Shown: positions 8,755 through 16,057 of the stretch, piece by piece
Numbering within the stretch: position 1 is the first letter of the stretch
Layout of the letters: each line of letters begins with the position of its first letter
Assembly: GCA_012839185.1 (NCBI GenBank)
Contig: DUNU01000021.1
Coordinates: forward strand, 22,484 to 86,483
Origin: Clostridiales bacterium
GTDB lineage: Bacteria; Bacillota; Clostridia; Oscillospirales; Acutalibacteraceae
Direction of reading: 5' to 3'
DNA: 64,000 nt
Notes under the pieces: model-generated
What the model saw: the letters and a program-made list of their open reading frames with translations, nothing else
What the model was told of the DNA's origin: nothing
The model's database searches: none
Position numbers and translations under genes: made by a program

Positions 8755-10125
8755 ATGACATACGATATAATTATTGTCGGTGCAGGTCCCGGCGGTATTT
8801 TCACCGCATATGAACTCTCCAAAGAAAACTCTGACTTGAAGATAGGAGTGTTTGAACTCGGTAACCCCCTTAATAAACGTAAATGTCCGATCGACGGTAA
8901 GAATATCAAATCTTGTATTCACTGCCCCATTTGTTCAGTTATGAGCGGTTTTGGCGGTGCAGGTGCATTCTCTGACGGAAAATATAATATCACCAACGAA
9001 TTTGGCGGTACTTTATACGAATATATCGGGAAAAAAGAAGCTATCGAGTTGATGGAATATGTAGATGAAATCAACCTTTCTCATGGTGGCGAAGGTGCAA
9101 AGCTCTATTCCACTGCCAATACCGGACTTAAAAAGAAATGTTTTGAAAATGACCTTCATCTTCTTGAAGCAAAAGTTCGTCATCTTGGTACCGATAGAAA
9201 CTATGTCGTTCTTGGAAATATGTATGAAATACTAAAGGACAAGGTTGCTTTCCATTTTCGTACCGAAATTACAAAAATCAACAAGATTGACGGCGGCTTT
9301 GAAGTTTGTTCAAAAGACAATGCTTATACTTGTGAAAAATGTATAATTTCCGTTGGTCGAAGCGGCTCAAAATGGATGGAAACAGTTTGCGAGGATATGA
9401 ATATCCCGACAAAATCTAATCGTGTTGATATTGGTGTTAGGGTTGAGCTTCCTGCCGTTGTTTTCTCACATATTACAGACGAACTTTACGAAAGCAAAAT
9501 CGTTTACAGAACTACCGGTTTTGAAGATTTGGTTCGTACTTTCTGTATGAACCCGAATGGTGTTGTTGTAAACGAAAACACTAACGGTATTGTAACCGTA
9601 AACGGACACAGTTACGAAAATCCCGAATTTCATACCGAAAATACCAACTTCGCCCTGCTTGTAAGCAAGCGTTTCAGTGAGCCTTTCAGAGATTCAAACG
9701 GTTATGGAGAAAGCATTGCCCGTCTTTCAAATATGCTTGGCGGTGGCGTCATCGTTCAACGTTTCGGCGACTTGATTAAAGGCAGACGCTCAAACGAACA
9801 TCGTATTCAAGGTTGTTTCTTAACTCCCACTCTTAACGCAACTCCCGGCGACTTATCATTGGTTATCCCCAAAAGAATATTAGACGGCATTATAGAAATG
9901 ATTTATGCTCTTGATAAGATTGCTCCCGGCACTGCAAATGCCGACACCTTGCTTTACGGTGTTGAAGTTAAGTTTTATAATATGGAAGTTCAGCTTGACG
10001 AAAATCTCCAAACTAAAGAAAAGGGACTTTATGTTATCGGAGATGGTTCCGGAGTTACACATTCTCTCGCTCATGCAAGTGCAAGCGGTGTTTATGTGGC
10101 AAGACATATTTTGGCAAATAATTAA
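8755..10125 (+). CDS. FAD-dependent dehydrogenase (COG2509-type)
   Basis: 456 residues. The FAD-binding motif IIIVGAGPGGIFTAYEL is at residues 5-21 and a C-terminal FAD motif is in GLYVIGDGSGVTHSLAHA. A cysteine-rich stretch CPIDGKNIKSCIHCPICS (about residues 43-60) and GFGGAGAFSDGK follow, both typical of the uncharacterised FAD-dependent dehydrogenase family related to HI0933/GidA-like proteins. The reaction is unknown. AAAGGA precedes the ATG, and the gene is read from a strong promoter divergent from the Gfo/Idh gene. GH13 follows after 34 bases and may be co-transcribed. Confidence 0.85.
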   Translation: MTYDIIIVGAGPGGIFTAYELSKENSDLKIGVFELGNPLNKRKCPIDGKNIKSCIHCPICSVMSGFGGAGAFSDGKYNITNEFGGTLYEYIGKKEAIELMEYVDEINLSHGGEGAKLYSTANTGLKKKCFENDLHLLEAKVRHLGTDRNYVVLGNMYEILKDKVAFHFRTEITKINKIDGGFEVCSKDNAYTCEKCIISVGRSGSKWMETVCEDMNIPTKSNRVDIGVRVELPAVVFSHITDELYESKIVYRTTGFEDLVRTFCMNPNGVVVNENTNGIVTVNGHSYENPEFHTENTNFALLVSKRFSEPFRDSNGYGESIARLSNMLGGGVIVQRFGDLIKGRRSNEHRIQGCFLTPTLNATPGDLSLVIPKRILDGIIEMIYALDKIAPGTANADTLLYGVEVKFYNMEVQLDENLQTKEKGLYVIGDGSGVTHSLAHASASGVYVARHILANN

Positions 10126-10159
10126 AATTGTATAAATAAAATCATAAAAGGAGAGGCAA

Positions 10160-11824
10160 ATGAACAGAAAATGGTACAAAGAAATGAGCGTTTACCATAT
10201 TTGGACACGCAGTTTCTGTGACTCAAACGGCGACGGTATCGGCGATTTGGGCGGTGTCATGTCAAAGCTCGACTACATCAAGAGTTTAGGCGTTGACGGC
10301 ATTTGGTTTAGCCCGATTTATCCGACACCCAACGCTGACTACGGTTACGATGTTGCCGATTATCGTGACATTAACCCTGAATTCGGTACTCTTGACGACT
10401 TCAAGAAATTACTCGATGAAGCCCACAAGCGTGACATGAAAGTCTTTATGGACTTGGTTGTCAACCACACTTCCGACGAACATTGGTGGTTTAAGGAAAG
10501 CTGCAAAGGTCCCGATAACCCCTATCACGACTATTACATCTGGCGTGAGGGTAAGGGAGACAAGCCTCCGAATAACTGGAAATCCATTTTTGAAGGCGGT
10601 GCTTGGGAATACGTTCCTGAAATTAACAAATACTATCTTCACTTATTTGCCAAAAAGCAGCCCGACTTGAATATGGACAACCCGAAAGTCAGAGAAGAAG
10701 TTAAAGATATTATGCGTTTCTGGCTTGATATGGGTGTTGACGGTTTCAGAGAGGATGTTATCACATTTATCTCCAAAGCGGAAGGTCTACCCGACGGAAT
10801 TCCGATTCCGGTTGCCTGCGGTATTGAACACTACCTACACGGTCCGCATCTCGGCGAATATCTGGATGAATTCAGAGAAGTGTTAAACGAATATGACTGT
10901 TTCGCTGTCGGCGAAGGTCCCATGCTCTCACTTAAAGATGCTGTTGAGTTCTGTAGCGAAGGTCCTAATAAGAAACTCGATATGATGATTTCTTTCGACC
11001 ATATGAATGCCGACGGTCTTCTTGTTGAGTGGATTCCCCGTCCTTTCTCATTGAAGAGTCTTAAATCAAATATGAGTAAATGGCAGGAAGCAATGTACGA
11101 CAAGGGTTGGAACTGTCTTTATCTTGAAAACCACGACCATCCTCGTGTTATCTCCCGTTACGGCAGTGAAAAATTCCGTGTCGAAAGCGGTAAGATGCTT
11201 GCCGCCATGTACATTTTGCAATGCGGTACTCCCTTTATTTATCAGGGACAAGAGATCGGTATGACCAATATAATCATTGATAATATTGATGACTTCAAAG
11301 ATGTTTCAACATTCAACAACTACCGCTTATTCAAGAATTTGCTTAAGTTTTCTGACGAGAGATTCTTAAAACTTGCAAACAGAGCTTCACGCGAGAATGC
11401 AAGAACGCCGGTACACTGGTCTGCCGAAAAGAATGCAGGATTTACAACCGGTGAGCCGTGGTTTAAAATCAACGAAAACTACGAATCAATTAACGTTGAA
11501 CAGGCTGAAAAAGACCCCAATTCCATCCTTCATTTCTATCGTAAACTCATAAACTTCCGCAAGGGTAACGACTTAGTTATCTACGGCAGATATAAAGAAT
11601 ACGATAAAAATAACAGAAGAGCATATATTTACGAGCGTACATACAAGAATGAAAGATTGCTTGTTATGTGTTCCTTCGCATCCCGCCCGATGACAATCAA
11701 AGCTCCCGCCGGATATAATCTTGAAAAAGGTGAATTGATTATCACAAACTACGACGGTGCAACAATCAAGGACAACGCATTCAAGGCAAAACCCTACGAA
11801 GTTCGCGTTTATCACTTCAAATAA
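10160..11824 (+). CDS. GH13 alpha-glucosidase (oligo-1,6-glucosidase-like)
   Basis: 554-residue cytoplasmic glycoside hydrolase of the oligo-1,6-glucosidase/trehalose-6-phosphate hydrolase subgroup. The conserved regions are present: DLVVNHTSDEHWWF (region I), GVDGFREDVI with the nucleophile Asp (region II), CFAVGEGP with the acid/base Glu (region III), and LENHDHPRVISRYG with the transition-state Asp (region IV). It would hydrolyse short alpha-glucosides taken into the cell; the exact linkage cannot be told. AAAGGAGAG precedes the ATG and a strong terminator follows the stop directly. Confidence 0.92.
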   Translation: MNRKWYKEMSVYHIWTRSFCDSNGDGIGDLGGVMSKLDYIKSLGVDGIWFSPIYPTPNADYGYDVADYRDINPEFGTLDDFKKLLDEAHKRDMKVFMDLVVNHTSDEHWWFKESCKGPDNPYHDYYIWREGKGDKPPNNWKSIFEGGAWEYVPEINKYYLHLFAKKQPDLNMDNPKVREEVKDIMRFWLDMGVDGFREDVITFISKAEGLPDGIPIPVACGIEHYLHGPHLGEYLDEFREVLNEYDCFAVGEGPMLSLKDAVEFCSEGPNKKLDMMISFDHMNADGLLVEWIPRPFSLKSLKSNMSKWQEAMYDKGWNCLYLENHDHPRVISRYGSEKFRVESGKMLAAMYILQCGTPFIYQGQEIGMTNIIIDNIDDFKDVSTFNNYRLFKNLLKFSDERFLKLANRASRENARTPVHWSAEKNAGFTTGEPWFKINENYESINVEQAEKDPNSILHFYRKLINFRKGNDLVIYGRYKEYDKNNRRAYIYERTYKNERLLVMCSFASRPMTIKAPAGYNLEKGELIITNYDGATIKDNAFKAKPYEVRVYHFK

Positions 11825-11830
11825 AAATTT

Positions 11831-11856
11831 AGACCGACAATATGTCGGTCTTTTTT
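11831..11856 (+). terminator. Intrinsic terminator of the GH13 gene
   Basis: Perfect 9-bp stem AGACCGACA / TGTCGGTCT around ATA, followed by a T run. Confidence 0.9.
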
Positions 11857-11866
11857 GATAACAAAA

Positions 11867-11887
11867 GCCGGTGAGAAAATCACCGGC
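11867..11887 (-). terminator. Intrinsic terminator of the small secreted protein gene
   Basis: Perfect 8-bp stem GCCGGTGA / TCACCGGC, followed on the - strand by TTTTGTTATC. It lies 7 bases past the stop at 11894. Confidence 0.75.
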
Positions 11888-11893
11888 AAATTT

Positions 11894-12373
11894 TTAACCA
11901 CCAAACAGGTTGCGGAAGAATTCAAGAATCATCTGGAACCAGAATATGAGCCACTCGATCGCACCTAACTGTACATGCTCAAGAACTGAACCATCTTCAA
12001 CTTTGATGACTGTATCGCGTTCAACAACGAAAGAATAATGTCTTGTGCCGTCACGATCAATACTGTCAGGTCTTGCATATACACCACCGATTTTCATCAT
12101 AAATACAGTAGTTTCTTCATATCCGGGACGAACTTTTGCAGTAAATTTGCAAGTTTCACCAACTATATATACAACACCAACTCCCTCAAGGTAACGGGGC
12201 GGATCTTCAAAAGCATAGTCAATATTATCCAACGGACTGAAAGATACACGACAATACTGCTCGTTGCCATCAAAGGTCATCTCGTTCCAATCGAAATTTT
12301 CGGCAGAGCCTATAATGCTTACAAAAGAGCATAGCATAACCATCGCAAGAGCGATACTGATAATTTTTTTCAT
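11894..12373 (-). CDS. Small secreted protein with amphipathic C-terminal tail
   Basis: 159 residues from the ATG at 12373, which has GGAGG 7 bases upstream; an in-frame start 24 bases further out has no such site. An N-terminal signal peptide is clear (MKKIISIALAMVMLCSFV, cleavage near SAE). The mature part has a small beta-rich domain of about 100 residues. It ends in a strongly hydrophobic aromatic helix (GAIEWLIFWFQMILEFFRNL). The function is unknown. It has its own promoter and terminator. The tail resembles the peptide at 7203-7301 and may bind membranes. Confidence 0.8.
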   Translation of the reverse strand: MKKIISIALAMVMLCSFVSIIGSAENFDWNEMTFDGNEQYCRVSFSPLDNIDYAFEDPPRYLEGVGVVYIVGETCKFTAKVRPGYEETTVFMMKIGGVYARPDSIDRDGTRHYSFVVERDTVIKVEDGSVLEHVQLGAIEWLIFWFQMILEFFRNLFGG

Positions 12374-12405
12374 ATTTAACCTCCAAGAATTATTCACACA
12401 CTGGG

Positions 12406-12434
12406 ATTATAACATATATGTGCTAATTTTTCAA
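12406..12434 (-). promoter_or_regulatory. Promoter of the small secreted protein gene
   Basis: On the - strand TTGAAA (12429-12434), 17-base spacer, TATAAT (12406-12411). The start codon is 32 bases downstream. Confidence 0.78.
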
Positions 12435-12454
12435 GTACTTTTTGGAAAAATAGA

Positions 12455-12994
12455 TTATTTTTTTGCACATTCTATACCTTTTTGGAGTGCAAGACGATTT
12501 TTCTCCATAACAATCGGCTTTTTAGATGCAAACTTCTGCTCTAAATGTGCCGAAAATGCCTCTAAAGAAACAATACCGGTCTTTTCAATCAAAGCACCAA
12601 GCATAACAATATTCGCAGCTTTCGGACTTTCGATACTGTTTGCAATCTCATCGGCAGGAACTGCAACGGCGGTAATATCGGTACGGGCAATCTTACTTGT
12701 TACCCGGGAGGAATTATAAATCAAAACTCCGCCGGCTGCCATGTTGTTAATAAAACTCTTGTAGCCCTGTTCATTAAGAGCAAGGAAAATATCGCAATTT
12801 TTAACAAGCGGTGAGATAATATCGACATCATCAATTACGACGGTACATTTTGCTGAGCCGCCACGCTGTTCGGGACCGTATTCGGGAAGATAGGTTGCAC
12901 ATTTATCCTGAGCAACAGCGGTCTGTGCAAGCATAATACCCATACTCATAACACCTTGTCCGCCGGAGCCGGATATAACTATTGCTTTTTTCAT
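12455..12994 (-). CDS. korC: 2-oxoacid:ferredoxin oxidoreductase, gamma subunit
   Basis: 179 residues of the pyruvate/ketoisovalerate oxidoreductase gamma family. The glycine-rich motif ISGSGGQGVMSMG is near the N-terminus and YGPEQRGGSAKCTVVI near residue 45; both are standard for this subunit. The start at 12994 overlaps the beta-subunit stop (TAATG), so translation is coupled. An upstream in-frame start at 13105 would lie inside the beta gene and is not needed. It is the last gene of a four-gene D-A-B-C operon that oxidatively decarboxylates a 2-oxoacid to acyl-CoA with ferredoxin. The substrate (2-oxoglutarate or branched-chain 2-oxoacid) is not fixed by sequence reading. Confidence 0.88.
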   Translation of the reverse strand: MKKAIVISGSGGQGVMSMGIMLAQTAVAQDKCATYLPEYGPEQRGGSAKCTVVIDDVDIISPLVKNCDIFLALNEQGYKSFINNMAAGGVLIYNSSRVTSKIARTDITAVAVPADEIANSIESPKAANIVMLGALIEKTGIVSLEAFSAHLEQKFASKKPIVMEKNRLALQKGIECAKK

Positions 12995-13734
12995 TATGCA
13001 TCTACCCCCTTGTCTTTGTATACGCCGGGTACGAAATACGGAATTGTATTTGTGTTCATATATTCCAATGAATCGAGCGGTGAAAGCTTCCAGTTTGTCG
13101 GGCAATTGGAAAGAAGCTCAATAAAGCAAAAACCCTTGCCTTCAAGCTGATAATTAAATGCCTTTTTAATTGCCTTCTTTGCATCCGTTACACCCTTCGG
13201 GCTGTTCAATGCAAAACGAGCAACATAGTAGGGTGCTTCTAAAGTTGAGATAAGTTCGCACATTTTCAGCGGATAACCGGTTGTTGCAGGATCTCTTCCC
13301 TGCTTTGTGGTTGTGGTTTTCTGACCAATCAATGTGGTCGGAGCCATCTGACCGCCCGTCATGCCGTAAGTCTGGTTATTGAGGAAAAATACTGTAAAAT
13401 TCTCTCCACGATTGGCAGCAGACATAATTTCAGCAAGACCTATCGCAGCTAAATCACCGTCACCCTGATAAGCAAAAACCAGTCTTTCGGGATTTACTCT
13501 TTTATAGCCGGTAGCAACCGCGGGTGCACGCCCGTGTGCAGATGCTATCATGTCGCCTCTCCAATATTTAAGGTTAAGCGTTGAACATCCGACAGGCAAA
13601 ACATGAAAAACATTGTCAACTTGATCAATTTCACCTATTACATCAGCAATAAGGCGAGTTGCCAACCCATGAAGACAACCGGAACAATATCCACTCTGAA
13701 TGGGTAATAAATTAGCGGGTTTCTTATATTCCAT
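12994..13734 (-). CDS. korB: 2-oxoacid:ferredoxin oxidoreductase, beta (TPP) subunit
   Basis: 246 residues carrying the thiamine diphosphate domain. Visible features are YCSGCLHG (residues 16-23), HGRAPAVATGYK, the TPP/Mg motif starting at GDGDLAAIG, and NNQTYGMTGGQMAPTT. These are shared by KorB and VorA-type beta subunits. It starts by overlapping the alpha-subunit stop (TAATG) and its own stop overlaps the gamma start. It forms the active site together with the alpha subunit. Confidence 0.92.
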   Translation of the reverse strand: MEYKKPANLLPIQSGYCSGCLHGLATRLIADVIGEIDQVDNVFHVLPVGCSTLNLKYWRGDMIASAHGRAPAVATGYKRVNPERLVFAYQGDGDLAAIGLAEIMSAANRGENFTVFFLNNQTYGMTGGQMAPTTLIGQKTTTTKQGRDPATTGYPLKMCELISTLEAPYYVARFALNSPKGVTDAKKAIKKAFNYQLEGKGFCFIELLSNCPTNWKLSPLDSLEYMNTNTIPYFVPGVYKDKGVDA

Positions 13735-14807
13735 TATGCATTACCCCCATCTATAATTTTCTTAATAGCATTATATGTATCGCTGTCGTCAAGTAAAATT
13801 CCGCCACATCTTCCGTATTCATAAATCGGTGCACGTTCCTTTACTCCCAATGCAATATCATCACGCATCTGAGCAGGAATTGCAAGTTCAATATCAACAA
13901 TCCCTTTTACCTGTTCATAGTTAAGTTTTTCAAAACTCTTTTTCGGGAAGGGATTTAACGTAATTGGGCGAATCATACCAATCTTATAACCTTCCTGACG
14001 AAGATTAATTATAGCTTCTTTTGCTACACGAGCGGCAATACCGTAAGCACATACGACATATTCCGCATCCTCAAGCATAAACTCTTCGACCTTTACATCA
14101 TTCTCTGCCCAGGAATCATATAGTTTGACATCCTGTTTGTTAAGGTTTTCAAGAATAATTTCCGGATAAATCGGCGTAATAGTGCGTGGTCCCCTTGTTT
14201 CGTCTTCATAGCGGCGAAGATTGATTTTCATCGTTTCCTTGCCGGTAACTTCTTTCATCGGAGGAAGTTCGACCTGCTCCATAATTGCACCAAGACAGCC
14301 GTCAATAAGCATAAATACCGGTCTTTTGTCTCGTTCTGCATATTCAAAAGCATCATATGCGAGATCAACCGCTTCCTGAATTGTAGCAGGAGCAAATACC
14401 ATCAACTTAAATCCGCCATGACCTAAAGCCTTTGTCGCTTGTAAATAATCCTGTTGTGCAGGCTGGATTGAGCCAAGACCGGGACCGCCACGGCTTACAT
14501 TAACAATAAAAGCGGGTAAACTCGCAGAAACTAAATATGAAATACCCTCAGCTTTTAAGCTAATACCTGGACCTGATGACGATGTCATTGCTCTTGCTCC
14601 GCCAGCTGACGCACCGTAAACCATGTTTACAGAGGCAACTTCGGATTCTCCTTGAACATATGCACCGCCGACTTCGAGAAGTCGGGAGGACAAGTATTCA
14701 GGAATTTCATTTTGAGGAGTAATCGGATAACCGGCGAAAAATCGACAGCCGCCACGAACAGCCGCTTCAGCTATTGCTTCGCATCCTTGCATAAGTATCT
14801 TTGCCAT
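13734..14807 (-). CDS. korA: 2-oxoacid:ferredoxin oxidoreductase, alpha subunit (VorB/KorA)
   Basis: 357 residues of the VorB/KorA type: GCEAIAEAAVRGGCRFFAGYPITPQNE at the N-terminus region, then EVASVNMVYGASAGGARAMT and SSSGPGISLKAEG, typical of the pyrimidine-binding domain of the alpha subunit. A C-terminal domain II follows. AGGAG precedes the ATG by 7 bases. The gap to the upstream ferredoxin gene is 4 bases. Naming as KorA or VorB is interchangeable at this level; the substrate is not proven. Confidence 0.9.
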   Translation of the reverse strand: MAKILMQGCEAIAEAAVRGGCRFFAGYPITPQNEIPEYLSSRLLEVGGAYVQGESEVASVNMVYGASAGGARAMTSSSGPGISLKAEGISYLVSASLPAFIVNVSRGGPGLGSIQPAQQDYLQATKALGHGGFKLMVFAPATIQEAVDLAYDAFEYAERDKRPVFMLIDGCLGAIMEQVELPPMKEVTGKETMKINLRRYEDETRGPRTITPIYPEIILENLNKQDVKLYDSWAENDVKVEEFMLEDAEYVVCAYGIAARVAKEAIINLRQEGYKIGMIRPITLNPFPKKSFEKLNYEQVKGIVDIELAIPAQMRDDIALGVKERAPIYEYGRCGGILLDDSDTYNAIKKIIDGGNA

Positions 14808-14811
14808 TTTA

Positions 14812-15012
14812 TCACTCCTTAGTTATTTCTATTGCTGCGTCGGGACACATTAAAGCACAAATACCACAAGATATACAGGCACTTTCATCTGTCAATATGG
14901 GATAAAAATGTCCTTTCTTGCTTCGTTCGGTTCCCATTTCGAGAATATGCTTAGGACAGAACTTAATACAGTAACTGCACCCCTTACAGAGCATATCATT
15001 TATTTTTACCAT
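14812..15012 (-). CDS. korD: 2-oxoacid:ferredoxin oxidoreductase, delta (2x[4Fe-4S]) subunit
   Basis: 66-residue ferredoxin-like subunit with two complete CxxCxxCxxxC motifs: CKGCSYCIKFCP and CISCGICALMCP. It carries electrons out of the complex. Three in-frame starts exist (GTG 15021, ATG 15018, ATG 15012). I chose 15012 because AGAGGTGA then sits 5 bases upstream; for the earlier two the same element would overlap the start. First gene of the operon, with a strong promoter upstream. Confidence 0.9.
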   Translation of the reverse strand: MVKINDMLCKGCSYCIKFCPKHILEMGTERSKKGHFYPILTDESACISCGICALMCPDAAIEITKE

Positions 15013-15042
15013 ACACATCACCTCTGAATGTTATCTTTCTAT

Positions 15043-15071
15043 ATTATACTACATGCAACAAAAAAAATCAA
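15043..15071 (-). promoter_or_regulatory. Promoter of the 2-oxoacid oxidoreductase operon
   Basis: On the - strand TTGATT (15066-15071), 17-base spacer, TATAAT (15043-15048). It is 31 bases from the chosen start of the delta subunit. Confidence 0.75.
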
Positions 15072-15074
15072 TGT

Positions 15075-15098
15075 TTTTTTACATGAGAATGTAAAAAA
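15075..15098. promoter_or_regulatory. Inverted repeat directly upstream of the oxidoreductase promoter
   Basis: Perfect 10-base arms TTTTTTACAT / ATGTAAAAAA around GAGA, ending 3 bases before the -35 box. It could be an operator for a repressor or activator. Its outer A run is shared with the neighbouring terminator, so it could also be a structural by-product. Confidence 0.35.
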
Positions 15099-15122
15099 GC
15101 CGACTCAAAAGTCAGCTTTTTT
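15093..15122 (-). terminator. Intrinsic terminator of the cohesin-protein gene
   Basis: On the - strand AAAAAAGCTGACT pairs with AGTCGGCTTTTTT around a short loop (one mismatch) and ends in a T run. It lies about 30 bases past the stop at 15154. Confidence 0.8.
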
Positions 15123-15153
15123 AGCGATTCACTATCTGTTAAAATAGTTTATC

Positions 15154-15840
15154 TTATTTGCTCTTCTTAGAAGCTACGAATGCAGCACCAGCAAGAACTA
15201 CGAGACCGGCAACAATAGCCATAGAAGCATTTGTACCTGTAGCAGGAGTCTTGTCAACTTTGCCTGTGCCCTTTTCAGGAGCAGCGGTGGGAGCAGCAGT
15301 AGGAGCAGCGGTGGGAGCAGCAGTAGGAGCATCAGTAGCCTTTTCGCCAATTGTTACAACGCAACCTGTAGCAGCAAAATCCTTCTTAGCTTCATCAACG
15401 TCAAAGAATTCGAACTTTTCGCCGCCAACGAAGTCAAACTTAGCTTCGCCTTCAGCAATTGCTTCGAAAGTAGCTGTGAAGCATGCATAAGAATCTAATT
15501 CAAAAGCATTGGCACTCATACCACCAAAAATGATATAGCCTTCTTCACTCTTTGCACCTTCGATTGTTCCTTCAAGACCGCCATCTCTTGCGGATACCTT
15601 AGTGATATCGCCAACCATCTTTACAAGAGTTGCATCATACTTAACGTCATGCTGGAATGCAGCGATCTGTTCAGCATTGAAGTTGGAAACAGCAACTGTA
15701 ATTGTGAAAGTATCACCAACAGCAACATTAGCCTTATCAGATGTGATTGTTGCAGCACCTGCTGCGAAAGCAGAAAGAGCCATGGTAGCAACAAGAGCAA
15801 GAGCTACTACGAAAGTAAGAACAGTTTTAGCAAGTTTCAT
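15154..15840 (-). CDS. Sortase-anchored cohesin-domain surface protein
   Basis: 228 residues. Signal peptide at residues 1-26 (LTFVVALALVATMALSAFA). Residues about 30-170 resemble a type I cohesin (VAVGDTFTITVAVSN, AAFQHDVKYD, the late KFEFFDVD stretch). A low-complexity TAAP linker follows. The C-terminus is a sorting signal: TPATG, a hydrophobic stretch (MAIVAGLVVLAGAAFVA) and a KKSK tail. TPATG fits the xPxTG pattern rather than strict LPxTG. Cohesins bind dockerins, and the adjacent gene encodes a dockerin-containing protein. Strong promoter with an 88-base leader; own terminator. Confidence 0.8.
   Translation of the reverse strand: MKLAKTVLTFVVALALVATMALSAFAAGAATITSDKANVAVGDTFTITVAVSNFNAEQIAAFQHDVKYDATLVKMVGDITKVSARDGGLEGTIEGAKSEEGYIIFGGMSANAFELDSYACFTATFEAIAEGEAKFDFVGGEKFEFFDVDEAKKDFAATGCVVTIGEKATDAPTAAPTAAPTAAPTAAPEKGTGKVDKTPATGTNASMAIVAGLVVLAGAAFVASKKSK
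15278..15325. repeat. 24-bp tandem repeat encoding the TAAP linker
   Basis: Two exact 24-base copies beginning GGAGCAGCGGTGGGAGCAGC, with a partial third. They encode alternating Thr-Ala-Ala-Pro, so the linker length could change by slippage. Confidence 0.8.
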
Positions 15841-15934
15841 TTTTAGAACCTTCCTTTAATAAAATGTTATATAGTGAACCGCCGGGTTCATTATATCCGC
15901 AAAGCAATGCACTTTAATCATTACTTACTTTGTG

Positions 15935-15963
15935 ATTATAGCACATCAAAGAGGTTTTGTCAA
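15935..15963 (-). promoter_or_regulatory. Promoter of the cohesin-protein gene
   Basis: On the - strand consensus TTGACA (15958-15963), 17-base spacer, and TATAAT (15935-15940) preceded by TGC (extended -10). The near-perfect match suggests high expression. Confidence 0.85.
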
Positions 15964-16057
15964 TACCCAATTCAATATTTGAGAAATAAAAGTTACAAGT
16001 ATTAACAAATATAATTTTGGTTAATTCATACAAAGTCCGTTAAAATAACTGTTGCAA

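Noticed and set aside
12264..12719. 151-codon frame on the + strand
   Set aside because: Opposite the small secreted protein, its promoter and the korC gene; no support.
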